Assembly: GCA_947496705.1 (NCBI GenBank)
Contig: CANMDW010000009.1
Coordinates: 1-64,000, forward strand
From: an uncultured Aquimarina sp.
Lineage (GTDB): Bacteria > Bacteroidota > Bacteroidia > Flavobacteriales > Flavobacteriaceae
Length of the DNA stretch: 64,000 bases
Reading direction: 5' to 3'
Shown here: positions 54,052-63,900 of the stretch, one piece after another
Layout of the letters: every line of letters begins with the position of its first letter
Numbering within the stretch: the first letter of the stretch is position 1
Made by a program: the position numbers and the translations under genes
Notes under the pieces: generated by a model
What the model saw: only the letters and a program-made list of their open reading frames with translations
What the model was told of the DNA's origin: nothing
Databases searched by the model: none

Positions 54052-54177
54052 CTATTATTCATTAGTTATACCACTATGATCCATAATTTTATATAAACCC
54101 TACATTATTTTAAACTTTTTTTTAATCTTTGTTTATTCCCCAATATTTTCGATATTCTCAAAAAAACAGTTAAAACG

Positions 54178-54765
54178 TTGAAAAAGAATGAAATATCTGT
54201 AGAAGATTTGCAAAACGGCAAAGAGGAGGCCTATGCAATTCTATATGATATGTACTACGAAAATTTGGTGAGATACTGTTTTAACTTAACTAACGATTTG
54301 GCTCTTGCCGAAGATATTGTTCAAAATTTACTAGTAAAAATATGGGTTAACAGAATAAATTTGAACATCAACATATCGCTCAAGGGCTATTTGTATCGGG
54401 GAGTGTATAATGAATTCGTTAAAGAATACAATAAAGGAAAACGCAGGGAAAAAGCATTACTGGAAATTAAATACGAAGTGTTGGACCATATGTTGGATAT
54501 AGACCATGAACAAGTAAACAAAAAAATGAAACTCCTGGAGGAAGCCATAGAAAAACTTCCAAAAAAATGTAAGAAGGTATTTTTACTAAGTAAAAAACAA
54601 GGATACAAATACAAGGAAATAGCCTCTCAACTCAATATCTCCGAGAAGGCTGTTGAAAAACATATTAGCAGGGCCATTAAACGTCTAAAACAAACGTTGA
54701 GCCATTCCTCTCATATTTTTATGATATTCTTTTCGAGACGATTTACACAAAGGAAAAACCACTAG
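54178..54765 (+). CDS. ECF-type RNA polymerase sigma factor
   Basis: A 195-residue sigma-70-family extracytoplasmic-function factor. Region 2 is AYAILYDMYYENLVRYCFNLTNDLALAEDIVQ(N); region 4 is the helix-turn-helix in LPKKCKKVFLLSKKQGYKYKEIASQLNISEKAVEKHISRAI. The only in-frame start before region 2 is TTG at 54178, so the start is unusual or the gene was mis-called by a few codons. It should pair with the FecR anti-sigma and switch on the polysaccharide operon when SusC signals glycan import. It is transcribed away from fecR with a 126-base gap that must hold both promoters. Confidence 0.92.
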   Translation: MKKNEISVEDLQNGKEEAYAILYDMYYENLVRYCFNLTNDLALAEDIVQNLLVKIWVNRINLNINISLKGYLYRGVYNEFVKEYNKGKRREKALLEIKYEVLDHMLDIDHEQVNKKMKLLEEAIEKLPKKCKKVFLLSKKQGYKYKEIASQLNISEKAVEKHISRAIKRLKQTLSHSSHIFMIFFSRRFTQRKNH

Positions 54766-54796
54766 AAAGAGTATACTTCTCTTTTAGGTTTTTTGA
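54766..54796 (+). terminator. weak terminator after the sigma gene
   Basis: AAAGAG (54766-54771) pairs with CTCTTT (54779-54784), followed by TAGGTTTTTT. The stem is only six pairs but it directly follows the stop codon. Confidence 0.45.
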
Positions 54797-55034
54797 CAAA
54801 AATTAAGATCGACGAAATTTATCACTGCTTTTTCTTACCTAATTACAGGAATAAAGCAAGATCAATTACTTATGATGAAGCAATTGTCTTTATCGACTGT
54901 AGCTTTAGGTTTTCATATCAGAATTTAAATCCAAATTAGTCAATAGGTCAGACAATAAAAATTAAAAAACTATATAAAAATTGTAGGGGATCTGCCAATA
55001 AAAGTATCATGTAATTAAACATCACCTATAAAAT

Positions 55035-55742
55035 ATGATTTTAAAAAACAAGAATATTGTTATCACGGGAGCAAGCGACGGAATTGGTAAACAAATTGCT
55101 CTCAGGCTTGCTAAGGAAAGTACTAAATTAGCCCTGATAGCGAGAAATAAAAAACGGCTAAATGAAGTCGCCAAAGAAGCAAAGTCACTTGGTGCTATCG
55201 ACGTTAAATCTTACTCCTGCGATATTCGGCATACCGACAATCTTGAAACCAATATAAAATCTTTGATTTCTGATTTTGGCACGGTCGACATTCTCATCAA
55301 CAATGCTGGTGTATGGCAGAAACTTAAGCCTATTGATTATATTTCGAAGCAGGTAGTCGATGATGTTATTGCCACCAATCTGTCTTCTCTTATACATACC
55401 ACTCGTTTACTACTTCCCATACTTCGCAACAGGAATGAAGCAGCTATAATTAACGTTGCATCAAAATCTGGCGTAATAGCACAGGAAGGACAATCGGTTT
55501 ATACTGCAAGCAAATATGGTGTACGGGGGTTTACTGAAGTTCTTAAAACCGATCTCAAAGAAACAAACATAAGGGTAGCAGGAGTCTATCAAAGTGGTAC
55601 AAAAACTAAAATGTTTGAAAAAATGAACGAAGATTTCTCTGTAGATAAATTTACCGACCCAGCCGATCTGGCAGAAGTTATTGCATTCATGCTCACCCGA
55701 CCTGACAAAATATGGTTGCATGATGTACGTATAGAAATGTAA
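55035..55742 (+). CDS. short-chain dehydrogenase/reductase
   Basis: A 235-residue classical SDR: cofactor motif TGASDGIGKQ, NNAGVW after strand 4, the catalytic serine in NVASKSG and YTASK (Tyr-xxx-Lys). It would be a cytosolic NAD(P)-dependent oxidoreductase, possibly acting on a released sugar. It begins the short plus-strand unit with the sulfatase 15 bases downstream, which ties it to the polysaccharide locus. The substrate is unknown. Confidence 0.9.
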   Translation: MILKNKNIVITGASDGIGKQIALRLAKESTKLALIARNKKRLNEVAKEAKSLGAIDVKSYSCDIRHTDNLETNIKSLISDFGTVDILINNAGVWQKLKPIDYISKQVVDDVIATNLSSLIHTTRLLLPILRNRNEAAIINVASKSGVIAQEGQSVYTASKYGVRGFTEVLKTDLKETNIRVAGVYQSGTKTKMFEKMNEDFSVDKFTDPADLAEVIAFMLTRPDKIWLHDVRIEM

Positions 55743-55757
55743 AACACAAAAATATAT

Positions 55758-57233
55758 ATGAAAAACTCAAAGCTTTTCCTGAAATCTTGTTTATTTATCT
55801 CATTCATAGCAATATCATTGGGGATTTCGTGTACAGACGTTCGTAACACATCGTCAATAAAGCCTAAACCCAATATTGTATGGATCATGCTCGAAGATTG
55901 GGGGACTCAGCTTTCCTGTTATGGTGAACCCGGTATTGAAACACCTTACATTGACAAGTTTGCCGAGGAGGCGATCAGGTATACTAAATGTTTCAGTACT
56001 TCTCCCGTATGTTCTCCCTCAAGATCTGCGATGATGACTGGTTATTACCAAAATTATATCGGCGCAGAGCAACATAGAACTGCTGCAAAGTTTGGATTTG
56101 AAAAAAAACCGCTTCCCAATGGTATTAAACCCATGACCCAGCTTTTAGCAGAAAACGGTTATTTTACTTGTTTGATGCTGGATAAAAAGACAGACCTAAA
56201 TTTTTTATATGAAGGAGCTTTATTTCAGGGTACCGATTGGAAACAACGGGATAAAAACCAACCGTTTTTTGCTCAAATCACCTTTCAAAAGACACATAGG
56301 CCCTGGCAGCGTGATTCAATAGATCCTATAGATATAACAGAAGTAAGATTACCTCCATACTATCCTCAGACCGATTTAGCCAGGCGCGATTGGGCTAACG
56401 GGCTGGAAGCTATGCAAATCACTGACCGTGAAGTAAATAAGGTTTTAGACAGATTAAAAAAAGAAGGCCTTTATGAAAACACACTGGTCATCATTATGGG
56501 TGATAATGGCAGGTGTATGCCCAGAGGAAAACAGTTTTTGTATGATGGAGGTATTCAAGTGCCTCTTATTGTACGTTGGCCACAGAAAATAAAAAATAAC
56601 CAGGTATCTGATGATTTGGTTTCAACTCTTGACATTACAAAGACTATTTTGGATGTCGCCGGAGTCAAAACTTCCATACCGGTACATGGAAAAAATCTTT
56701 TTGGTAATGATGTGAAGCATAGAGAATATATTTTCGCCTCACGCGATAAAATGGATAGCACCTATGATGCCATGCGTACCATCAGGTCGAAAAAATACAA
56801 ACTTATACACAATCTCATGCCAGAACGTCCTTATTGCCAGTACAACAAATACAAAGAGGCATATTATCCTGTTTTGGCTCTATTAAATGTAATGAATCTA
56901 AAAGGCAAATTGAATCCCGAACAAGCTCAATTTATGGCTGCTTCCAAACCCGAATTCGAGCTTTATGATTTGATGACCGATCCCTGGGAACTGCATAATC
57001 TTGCAGGAAATCCTGCCTACGATTCTATTCAGAATGCATTATTAGCAGCGTTAAACCAATGGCGGGTCGAAATAAAAGATAAAGGAGTTAGTAACGAATA
57101 TAGAAAAGGCGGATGGTCTTCAGATTATCCGACACGATCACTGGAAGAATGGGAGCAACAACTGGAAGGTTTTAAGCCCTGGGTTTTTCGCGAACCAAAA
57201 AGCGATATGAAACATCCTTATGCGCTTTGGTAA
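55758..57233 (+). CDS. sulfatase (S1 type), lipoprotein
   Basis: A 491-residue sulfatase with a lipoprotein signal (LGISC, Cys25). The formylglycine motif is C85-S-P-S-R in TSPVCSPSRSAMMTG; the first metal site reads IMLEDWGTQ, with Glu-Asp in place of the more common Asp-Asp; IMGDNGRC supplies the later metal ligands. It is the only sulfatase of the three on the plus strand, co-transcribed with the SDR and immediately beside the IS200/IS605-like element. It probably removes a different sulfate from the same glycan. Confidence 0.92.
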   Translation: MKNSKLFLKSCLFISFIAISLGISCTDVRNTSSIKPKPNIVWIMLEDWGTQLSCYGEPGIETPYIDKFAEEAIRYTKCFSTSPVCSPSRSAMMTGYYQNYIGAEQHRTAAKFGFEKKPLPNGIKPMTQLLAENGYFTCLMLDKKTDLNFLYEGALFQGTDWKQRDKNQPFFAQITFQKTHRPWQRDSIDPIDITEVRLPPYYPQTDLARRDWANGLEAMQITDREVNKVLDRLKKEGLYENTLVIIMGDNGRCMPRGKQFLYDGGIQVPLIVRWPQKIKNNQVSDDLVSTLDITKTILDVAGVKTSIPVHGKNLFGNDVKHREYIFASRDKMDSTYDAMRTIRSKKYKLIHNLMPERPYCQYNKYKEAYYPVLALLNVMNLKGKLNPEQAQFMAASKPEFELYDLMTDPWELHNLAGNPAYDSIQNALLAALNQWRVEIKDKGVSNEYRKGGWSSDYPTRSLEEWEQQLEGFKPWVFREPKSDMKHPYALW

Positions 57234-57299
57234 TGCTGTTTCTATATAATTCTTTAACTTCATTTCGATACATCTGAATTACTGTATTTTTATTATCTA

Positions 57300-57870
57300 G
57301 TTAAAGGTTAAAACCCTGCAATTTCATTGCAGTTACTTTAGTTTCTATAAATGTTTTAGTTTTGTTGCATGTCAAATTACCGAAAGAATTCGCATTCGAT
57401 AACCAATTTGAGTTGCCATATTGTTTGGGCAACGAAATATCGATATGCTGTTTTACAGGGAGATATTCAACAACGCTGTCGGGATTTGCTAACCCAGATA
57501 TGTAATTCGGAGAATGTTCATATTTTGAAAGGAGTTGTGAGTAAGGATCATATCCATATGCATATTGAGTATCCTCCGTCTTTGAGCATAAGTGTTTTGA
57601 TAAAAAAGTTAAAATGTCGTTCATCCCGAATGCTATAGCGTGAATTTCCCAAGTTAAACAAGCAATATTGGGGGTGGCACTTTTGGTCTGTTGGTTACGG
57701 TGCTTGGAGCACTGGTAAGATAACAGATGAGATGGTTCAGGAGTATCTTGAACACCATAAGGATAAGCCCAACTTAGAGAAAGGTAATTGGATATTGGAA
57801 TAACGTTATTAAAGAATTTCATTCTTTTGTTTAAAACTATGGATTTCTAATCCATAGTGGTTTATTTTTT
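57300..57870 (+). mobile_element. IS200/IS605-family insertion sequence
   Basis: A single-gene element with subterminal hairpins as in this family. The left hairpin is CTGCAAT/ATTGCAG (57316-57332) and the right is CTATGGATT/AATCCATAG (57837-57857), with the Y1 transposase between them. There are no terminal inverted repeats, as expected. Exact ends cannot be fixed from one copy. The left end is repeated in inverted orientation at 27641-27791. Confidence 0.75.
57369..57803 (+). pseudogene. tnpA: IS200-like Y1 transposase, in-frame TAG
   Basis: A 145-codon frame, the normal length of an IS200 TnpA, with one TAG at 57636-57638. Before it: SCHIVWATKYRYAVL, then KDHIHMHIEYPP with the HUH-type metal-binding histidines, KLKCRSSRML. 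After it: REFPKLNKQYWGWHFWSVGYG, the region of the catalytic Tyr, to GNWILE. The stop replaces a Gln codon of the usual RMLQREFP. The transposase is therefore probably inactive. Confidence 0.85.
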
Positions 57871-57914
57871 GTTAGAAAATAAATATATATAAAAGAGTTT
57901 CTCATGTTCTTTTT

Positions 57915-59486
57915 TTATGATAAAAGGATGTAAATTAATATCGTCAAAAAGACAAGGATGACTCCTGCCGTCTTTACACTTGACCACGATTTTTCTTCTT
58001 TTCCACTATCAATATATGGGTGAACTTCGGTTGTTGGAAATTGTTTAGAAACCAAAAACATAATAATGAAGTTTAAAACGAATTCTATCCCCCATATATG
58101 CACAAAATGAATATCTAAATCTAGAATAAAGGTGGTTAGAATGTAAAACATGAATCCAAAAAATAACCCTGCCTTGGCGCCTTTGGTATTAATTTGTTTA
58201 AAAAAGATACCTGCTATAATTATGGATGAAATGGGAATGAAAAAGATGCCATTTAGTTCTTGTAATAACATATATAAACCATCTGGAGCATATGCTACTA
58301 AAGGAGCAACGGCAATAGCAATTAGCGCTAATACTACCGATGATAATTTACCATATTTTACCACTTTAGAATCGGATGCGTTTTTATCAATTATCTTTTT
58401 ATAAATATCTAAACAGAAAATAGTACTTGCAGAGTTTAAAACGCTATTAAAAGTACTCAGTACGGCACCTAAAATAACTGCGGCAAAAAAGCCATAGAGA
58501 TAGGTTGGTAATACTTTTTTAACGAGAAGTGGATAAATTAAATCAGGCGTTTCGTAATATTGATCTTGAAAATAGTAAAACGCAATAAGCCCGGGAAGTA
58601 CAATTATTGCCGGTACAAATAATTTTAAAACACCTGTATAAATTAATCCTTTTTGAGCTTCAACTAAGTTTTTTGCCCCAAAAGCTCTTTGTATAATAGC
58701 TTGATTCATTCCCCAGAAATACAATTGATTTATCATTAATCCAGTAAATAATACCGAGAAAGGTAACACAGAGTCTGGTTTTCCTATAATATCAAATTTA
58801 TCGGGTGCAAAATTATATACGGTACTTAATCCGTTAAACATATTACCCTCTCCAATTTGATAAAGAGCAATTATAGGGATTAACAAACCTCCAAGCATAA
58901 GGCCAATACCGTTTAAAGAATCAGAATATGCTACCGCTTTTAGACCTCCAAATATGGCATATAAAGAACCTATAACACCTATGGTAAGTACTGTATAAAT
59001 TAGCGATTGTTCTTTTGAAAGACCAAACATATATGAAAAATCGAAAACACTTTCAATATTAATAGCTCCAGAATATAAAACGATTGGTAATAAGGTAATT
59101 ACAAAGGAAGACATTAACAAAAAAGCAACTACAGACCGAATGGCGCCATCAAAGCGTTTTTCCAAAAATTCTGGAATTGTAGTTAACCCCATTTTTATGA
59201 ATTTTGGAATAAAAAAAATGGCCGCAATAACTAAGGCAATAGCAGAAGTTACTTCCCAAGCTATAATAATGATTCCGTTTTTATAAGAACTACCATTCAT
59301 ACCTATTAAATGTTCAGTAGAAATGTTTGTTAATATCATGGATCCTGCAATAATAGGTCCTGTTAAACTTTTGCCAGCCAAAAAATAACCTTTGGAGGTC
59401 GTAAATTTGTCTTTTCGAAGTTTGTAACTCGTATACAATATGACGAGTAACGTAAATCCAAAAAAACCTAAATAAGTATAAAACAT
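57915..59486 (-). CDS. SSS-family sodium:solute symporter
   Basis: A 523-residue inner-membrane protein with about 14 hydrophobic spans. The sodium/solute symporter family shows in GYFLAGKSLTGPIIAGSMILTNISTEHLIGMNG near the N-terminus, GGLKAVAYSDSLNGIGLMLGG in the middle and FNSVLNSASTIFCLDIYK later. The family imports sugars, inositol, uronates and others with sodium. It starts 32 bases after the inositol oxygenase gene in the same direction, so myo-inositol or its oxidation product is the best guess for the substrate. Confidence 0.93.
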   Translation of the reverse strand: MFYTYLGFFGFTLLVILYTSYKLRKDKFTTSKGYFLAGKSLTGPIIAGSMILTNISTEHLIGMNGSSYKNGIIIIAWEVTSAIALVIAAIFFIPKFIKMGLTTIPEFLEKRFDGAIRSVVAFLLMSSFVITLLPIVLYSGAINIESVFDFSYMFGLSKEQSLIYTVLTIGVIGSLYAIFGGLKAVAYSDSLNGIGLMLGGLLIPIIALYQIGEGNMFNGLSTVYNFAPDKFDIIGKPDSVLPFSVLFTGLMINQLYFWGMNQAIIQRAFGAKNLVEAQKGLIYTGVLKLFVPAIIVLPGLIAFYYFQDQYYETPDLIYPLLVKKVLPTYLYGFFAAVILGAVLSTFNSVLNSASTIFCLDIYKKIIDKNASDSKVVKYGKLSSVVLALIAIAVAPLVAYAPDGLYMLLQELNGIFFIPISSIIIAGIFFKQINTKGAKAGLFFGFMFYILTTFILDLDIHFVHIWGIEFVLNFIIMFLVSKQFPTTEVHPYIDSGKEEKSWSSVKTAGVILVFLTILIYILLS

Positions 59487-59518
59487 TACAAAAGGTTATT
59501 TTTTTATGGTAAACTGGT

Positions 59519-60391
59519 TTAAAATTTTAATACGTCTGGCAGGTATTTTTTTACTAAGGCTTCGTAATATGGTTTAAGGGCTTTGGCATCTGGTTTTACA
59601 GGAGCTTTGGTGTATAAATCGTACGGATTAAATTTTTTAACCCATTCAAACATCTCGATATCTTTATCATTCATTAAATGTGTATAAGCTTCCTCCCGAT
59701 GCTGCGAATAAAATGAATGGTATCTTATTATATATAGTGCAGGTTCGGGTAAATAATCTTTTACTATTTGATATAGATATTCATCATGTCCCCAACTCAT
59801 TTTTACATTATCTAGCCCACAATTAGGTGTATAAACACCATATTTTGTGTTATATTTCGGATTTGAATAGTCTGGATTTTCCTTAAAAAAATCTGGATAT
59901 ACAATAGTGTCTGAAAATTTACATCCCACAGGAAAAGTGTCACCAACTACAGCCCATTGAGGCTCATCAAAAAGGCATAGAACTTTGCCAATATCATGTA
60001 AAAAACCTGTTAGGATAAACCAGTCAGGATGTCCATCAGCCCTAATGGCTTCTGATGTTTGTAATAAATGTTGAAGCTGATCTAAGTCGATATCCGGATC
60101 GCTGTCATCTACCAAAGTGTTTAGAAAATCCACGGCTTCCCAAAGCGACATTTCTTTTTTGTCAAACCTTAAAAATTCGTCTTCTTTTTTACAAACAAAA
60201 TCATAGGTTTGATTCATATGATTTATTCTGTAAAACTCTTTTACGGTTTCAACACGCTTAGAATCAACATAATTACGAAACTCTTCTTTTTCTTTTGCTG
60301 GAGTTTCAGGATCTGGGTAGCGTTCTTTTAAATTATCTTCCCAATCGTCTATGTTTTCCATAGGGTTGTTATGATTTATTGCATCTTCCAT
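59519..60391 (-). CDS. myo-inositol oxygenase (MIOX)
   Basis: A 290-residue cytosolic protein matching MIOX, the di-iron enzyme that opens myo-inositol with O2 to D-glucuronate. Family landmarks are VKEFYRINHMNQTYDFV, LLQTSEAIR, the metal-binding FILTGFLHDIGKVL (HD pair), FPVGCKFSD, the MSWGHDEYLYQIV histidine, YIIRYHSFY and the C-terminal NPYDLYTK plus YYEALVKKYLP. The length is close to the animal enzyme (about 285). It is paired with the SSS symporter. Bacterial MIOX is less common than the IolG route for inositol, but it is known in Bacteroidota. Confidence 0.93.
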   Translation of the reverse strand: MEDAINHNNPMENIDDWEDNLKERYPDPETPAKEKEEFRNYVDSKRVETVKEFYRINHMNQTYDFVCKKEDEFLRFDKKEMSLWEAVDFLNTLVDDSDPDIDLDQLQHLLQTSEAIRADGHPDWFILTGFLHDIGKVLCLFDEPQWAVVGDTFPVGCKFSDTIVYPDFFKENPDYSNPKYNTKYGVYTPNCGLDNVKMSWGHDEYLYQIVKDYLPEPALYIIRYHSFYSQHREEAYTHLMNDKDIEMFEWVKKFNPYDLYTKAPVKPDAKALKPYYEALVKKYLPDVLKF

Positions 60392-60535
60392 ACCTTTTTA
60401 ATTTAATACAATATTATTGTGTTAATGATTTTCTGATTCTTAATTCGGTTAACCCTCTTATTCTACCTAAGCGATATAGCCAACGTAAACATCTTTGTTA
60501 TCTAAATCGTTAAGCATTCGATGTCGGTGGTCTCA

Positions 60536-60604
60536 TCAACCCCCAGGCACTCTGGCACCTTCAGTAATTATAGCTACTTTATCTTTAAGATCAAATGGAT
60601 TCAT
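60536..60604 (-). pseudogene. N-terminal scrap of a short-chain dehydrogenase
   Basis: Minus-strand ATG at 60604 opens 22 codons (MNPFDLKDKVAIITEGARVPGG) ending in TGA. This matches the first beta-alpha unit of SDR enzymes such as fructuronate/mannonate oxidoreductases, with the glycine motif already damaged. It lies between the MIOX gene and the divergent SusC, where a glucuronate-pathway reductase would fit. Confidence 0.4.
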
Positions 60605-60936
60605 AGGGTTTTTAATAATGTCCAAATCATAATTTATCGGCTTATCGAAAATAATATTTATTATTTTTTTGAAGATGGACTAACAGATCAAATAGATGGA
60701 TAGAATTAACAGGTTGAGATAATTTTAATTCAAATTAAAACCATTTTGCATTCAAATTTTTGTTTGAAAGTCAGTTAAAAATTTAACTAAGAAATAAATA
60801 GGTCTGGTGTGCATTTTAAATAATTTTTCCATGTTTTTGGATAAAATGTCCATTTCAAAAAGATAAACAAATGTTAATTTTAGCACAAAACCAACAACCC
60901 TATAAAGTGAAATAAGTATTAAATAAACAAATCAAA
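60605..60936 (+). other. leader of the second SusC, no gene seen
   Basis: An AT-rich gene-free stretch between the SDR scrap and the SusC start at 60937. It must contain the promoter of the receptor; no clear TTTG/TAnnTTTG pair or strong hairpin could be supported. Confidence 0.4.
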
Positions 60937-63900
60937 ATGGAAAAACTCAAACTTTTATTAATTGCCTTTTTTATTGGTTTCTCATTTAATTCATGGGCAC
61001 AATCAACACAGGTATTAGGTCTGGTTTTAGATAGTCAAGGTACACCACTGCCAGCAGTTAATATACTAGAAAAGGGTACAAACAATGGTGCTTCAACAGA
61101 TTTTGATGGAAATTTTACAATCTCAGTATCAGGACCTAATGCTGTATTGATAATCTCATCTATTGGATTTCAAACTCAGGAACTTGAATTGGATGGATCT
61201 TCTAGTTATACAATTAACTTAGTTGTCGATGCTACAGCCTTAGAACAGGTTGTTCTTATTGGATATGGATCTGTAAATAAAAGTGATTTAACGGGATCTG
61301 TAGTTTCTATAAAAAATTCGACTATTACAGAAGCGAGACAAACAGATTTAGGTAAAGCATTGCAGGGACGTGTAGCTGGTGTAGATATTCGAAGACTTGG
61401 CTCAAAACCTGGAGCTCCGTTGTCTATTAAAATTAGAGGTAATACTGTTCTTCGTAATGATAATGTTGGTAACGATGGTGTTAGTGATGATTTTCTTGCA
61501 GATAAATCCAGACCTTTATATGTTGTTGATGGAGTGTTTGTAAATGATATTACTATTCTTAACCCCGCAGATATTGAGCAAATGGACGTTTTAAAAGATG
61601 CGTCTGCAACTGCTATTTATGGATCTAGAGGGGCAAATGGGGTAGTAATTATAACGACTAAAAACGGTGTAGAAGGAAAAACTCAATTTACTTACGATTC
61701 ATCTTCTGGTATTAGAACGGCTGTTAACACCCCAAATATGTATAATGGTGATGAATATGTTGCTTTTGTTGACGATTTTTTACGTGCCAGAGCGTGGAGA
61801 CCATTATTTGATGGCGTTGGAGGAACAGGGACTGTGGCTGATTACAACAATATTATAGTTGATCGCTCAACCGAATTTCAAAATAGTAATGAAGAAGCCA
61901 GTAACGTAGCAAACAGACGTTATACAGATTGGGCAGATCTGTTTAGAGAAACAGGAATTCAAACTAGTCATACAGTTGGAGTGTCTGGAGGGAACGATGG
62001 TTTAGTGTACAACGGTTCAGTTGGTTATTTAAAAGATGAAGGTGTTATTGGTATTGAAAAGTATGAACGCTATAACCTGTCTGCCTCGCTTTCTAAAAAG
62101 GTATCGGATAAATTTACGGTTGGCGTAAAAGCTTATTTAGCATATTCAGAAAGAGAACAGGGTAGTAGAGAATTGTTTAGAAGTACATTAAGATTGGCTC
62201 CAACGGTTAACCCTTTTGATGCTAATGGTGAACCTATTTTATTTCCGGATGCTCAAGATTCTCGTTTTGTAAATCCAATATATGGTGCTCAAGGTGCATG
62301 GCGTCTTAACAATAGAAACCTAAACGTTATTGCAAATTTCTTTGCTAGCTATAAGATAAAAGATTGGGTTACTCTTAAAACAACATTTGCACCTAAGCTA
62401 GATTATGGACGAACCGCAGAGTTTCGCGGTTTATTAACAAAATCTTCAAGAAACGATCCTTCAAGAATAAGGTCAATTTATAAGCCAGGATTTGATAATA
62501 CTTATACTTGGGATAATATATTAGATTTTAAATTTGATATAGCTCAGGGACATGAGCTTAAAGCTAATTTAATATCATCATTATACTATTTCCAAACAGA
62601 AGGAAGTGATATCCAAGTTAGAAATTTTGATACAGATGCTTTCCTGTTTTATAATACAGAAGCAGGAACAGATATAAGAGATTTTGATACTAGATTTTCA
62701 AAAGAAACCTTAGCCTCTTTTGCTGGGCGTATTAACTATAATATCTTAAATAAGTACTTATTTACCTTTACAGGAAGGTATGATGGGTCTTCTAAACTAT
62801 CTATTGGTAACGAATGGACTTTCTTTCCATCGGCAGCATTTGCTTGGAGAGTATCTAATGAAGATTTTTTACAAGATGCAGATTGGTTAAACAATCTAAA
62901 AGTAAGATTGAGTTATGGTGAATCTGGAAACGATAGTTCTGTAAATGCTTATAGTTCATTAGCCTTTTTAAATCCATCTAATTATTTATTTGGAGACAAC
63001 CAGGCTAATGGTCAAATAGTAGGAGGATTGCCTAATGAAAATCTTACTTGGGAAGTGTCTAAAGAATATAACGTTGGATTAGATTTCGGAATTCTTGATA
63101 ATAGAATAAGTATGAATATTGATTATTATGATAAGGAAACGGAAGGAAGTATTTTTCCTAGAACACTTTTTGATATTACTGGCTTTGATAGTGCGACAGG
63201 TAACTTTGGTTCGGTTAGTAATAGAGGGATTGAAATTGCATTAAATACCGTAAATATTAGAACCGAAAATTTCTCATGGGAAACCAACATCAATTTTTCT
63301 AAAAACACAAATGAGATCTTAGAGTTAGATGGCGATTTAGATAAACTTCCTTTTGGTAGACATGGAGTACTTCAAGTAGGAGAACCAATAGATGCTATGT
63401 TTTCTTATGATAAAATTGGGATTTGGCAATTAAATGAAGCAGCAGATGCTGCCATTTTTAATGCTGTTCCGGGACAATATAAGTTTAAAGATCAAAACGG
63501 TGATAATATAATTAATGAAGAAGATAAAGTTGTTATAGGATCACATTCTCCAGATTGGTCAGGAGGTATGACTAATACATTTACATATAAAAATCTTGAT
63601 TTTTCTGTTCATGTATATACAAGACAGGGTGTTTTTGGCCATTCAGAGTTTCATCAAAACTTTGCCCCTCACCAAAATGACGGTGCTAAGTTCAATAAAA
63701 TTGATTTAGACTATTGGACACCTAATAACCCAAATGCCAAGTATCCTGCACCATCTTATGGGCACCCAGGTGAGTGGTATTTTGAAGATATGTCTTTTGT
63801 GAAAGTTGGAAATATTGGTTTAGGATTCGAAATGCCAAAAGAAATTCTAGATAAACTTAAACTTTCTAAGTTTAGAGTTTCATTAGATGCTCAAAACCCA

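Noticed and set aside
57301..57822. 173-codon minus-strand ORF
   Set aside because: It is antisense to the IS200 transposase and includes the element's end hairpin; the plus-strand frame has the family motifs.
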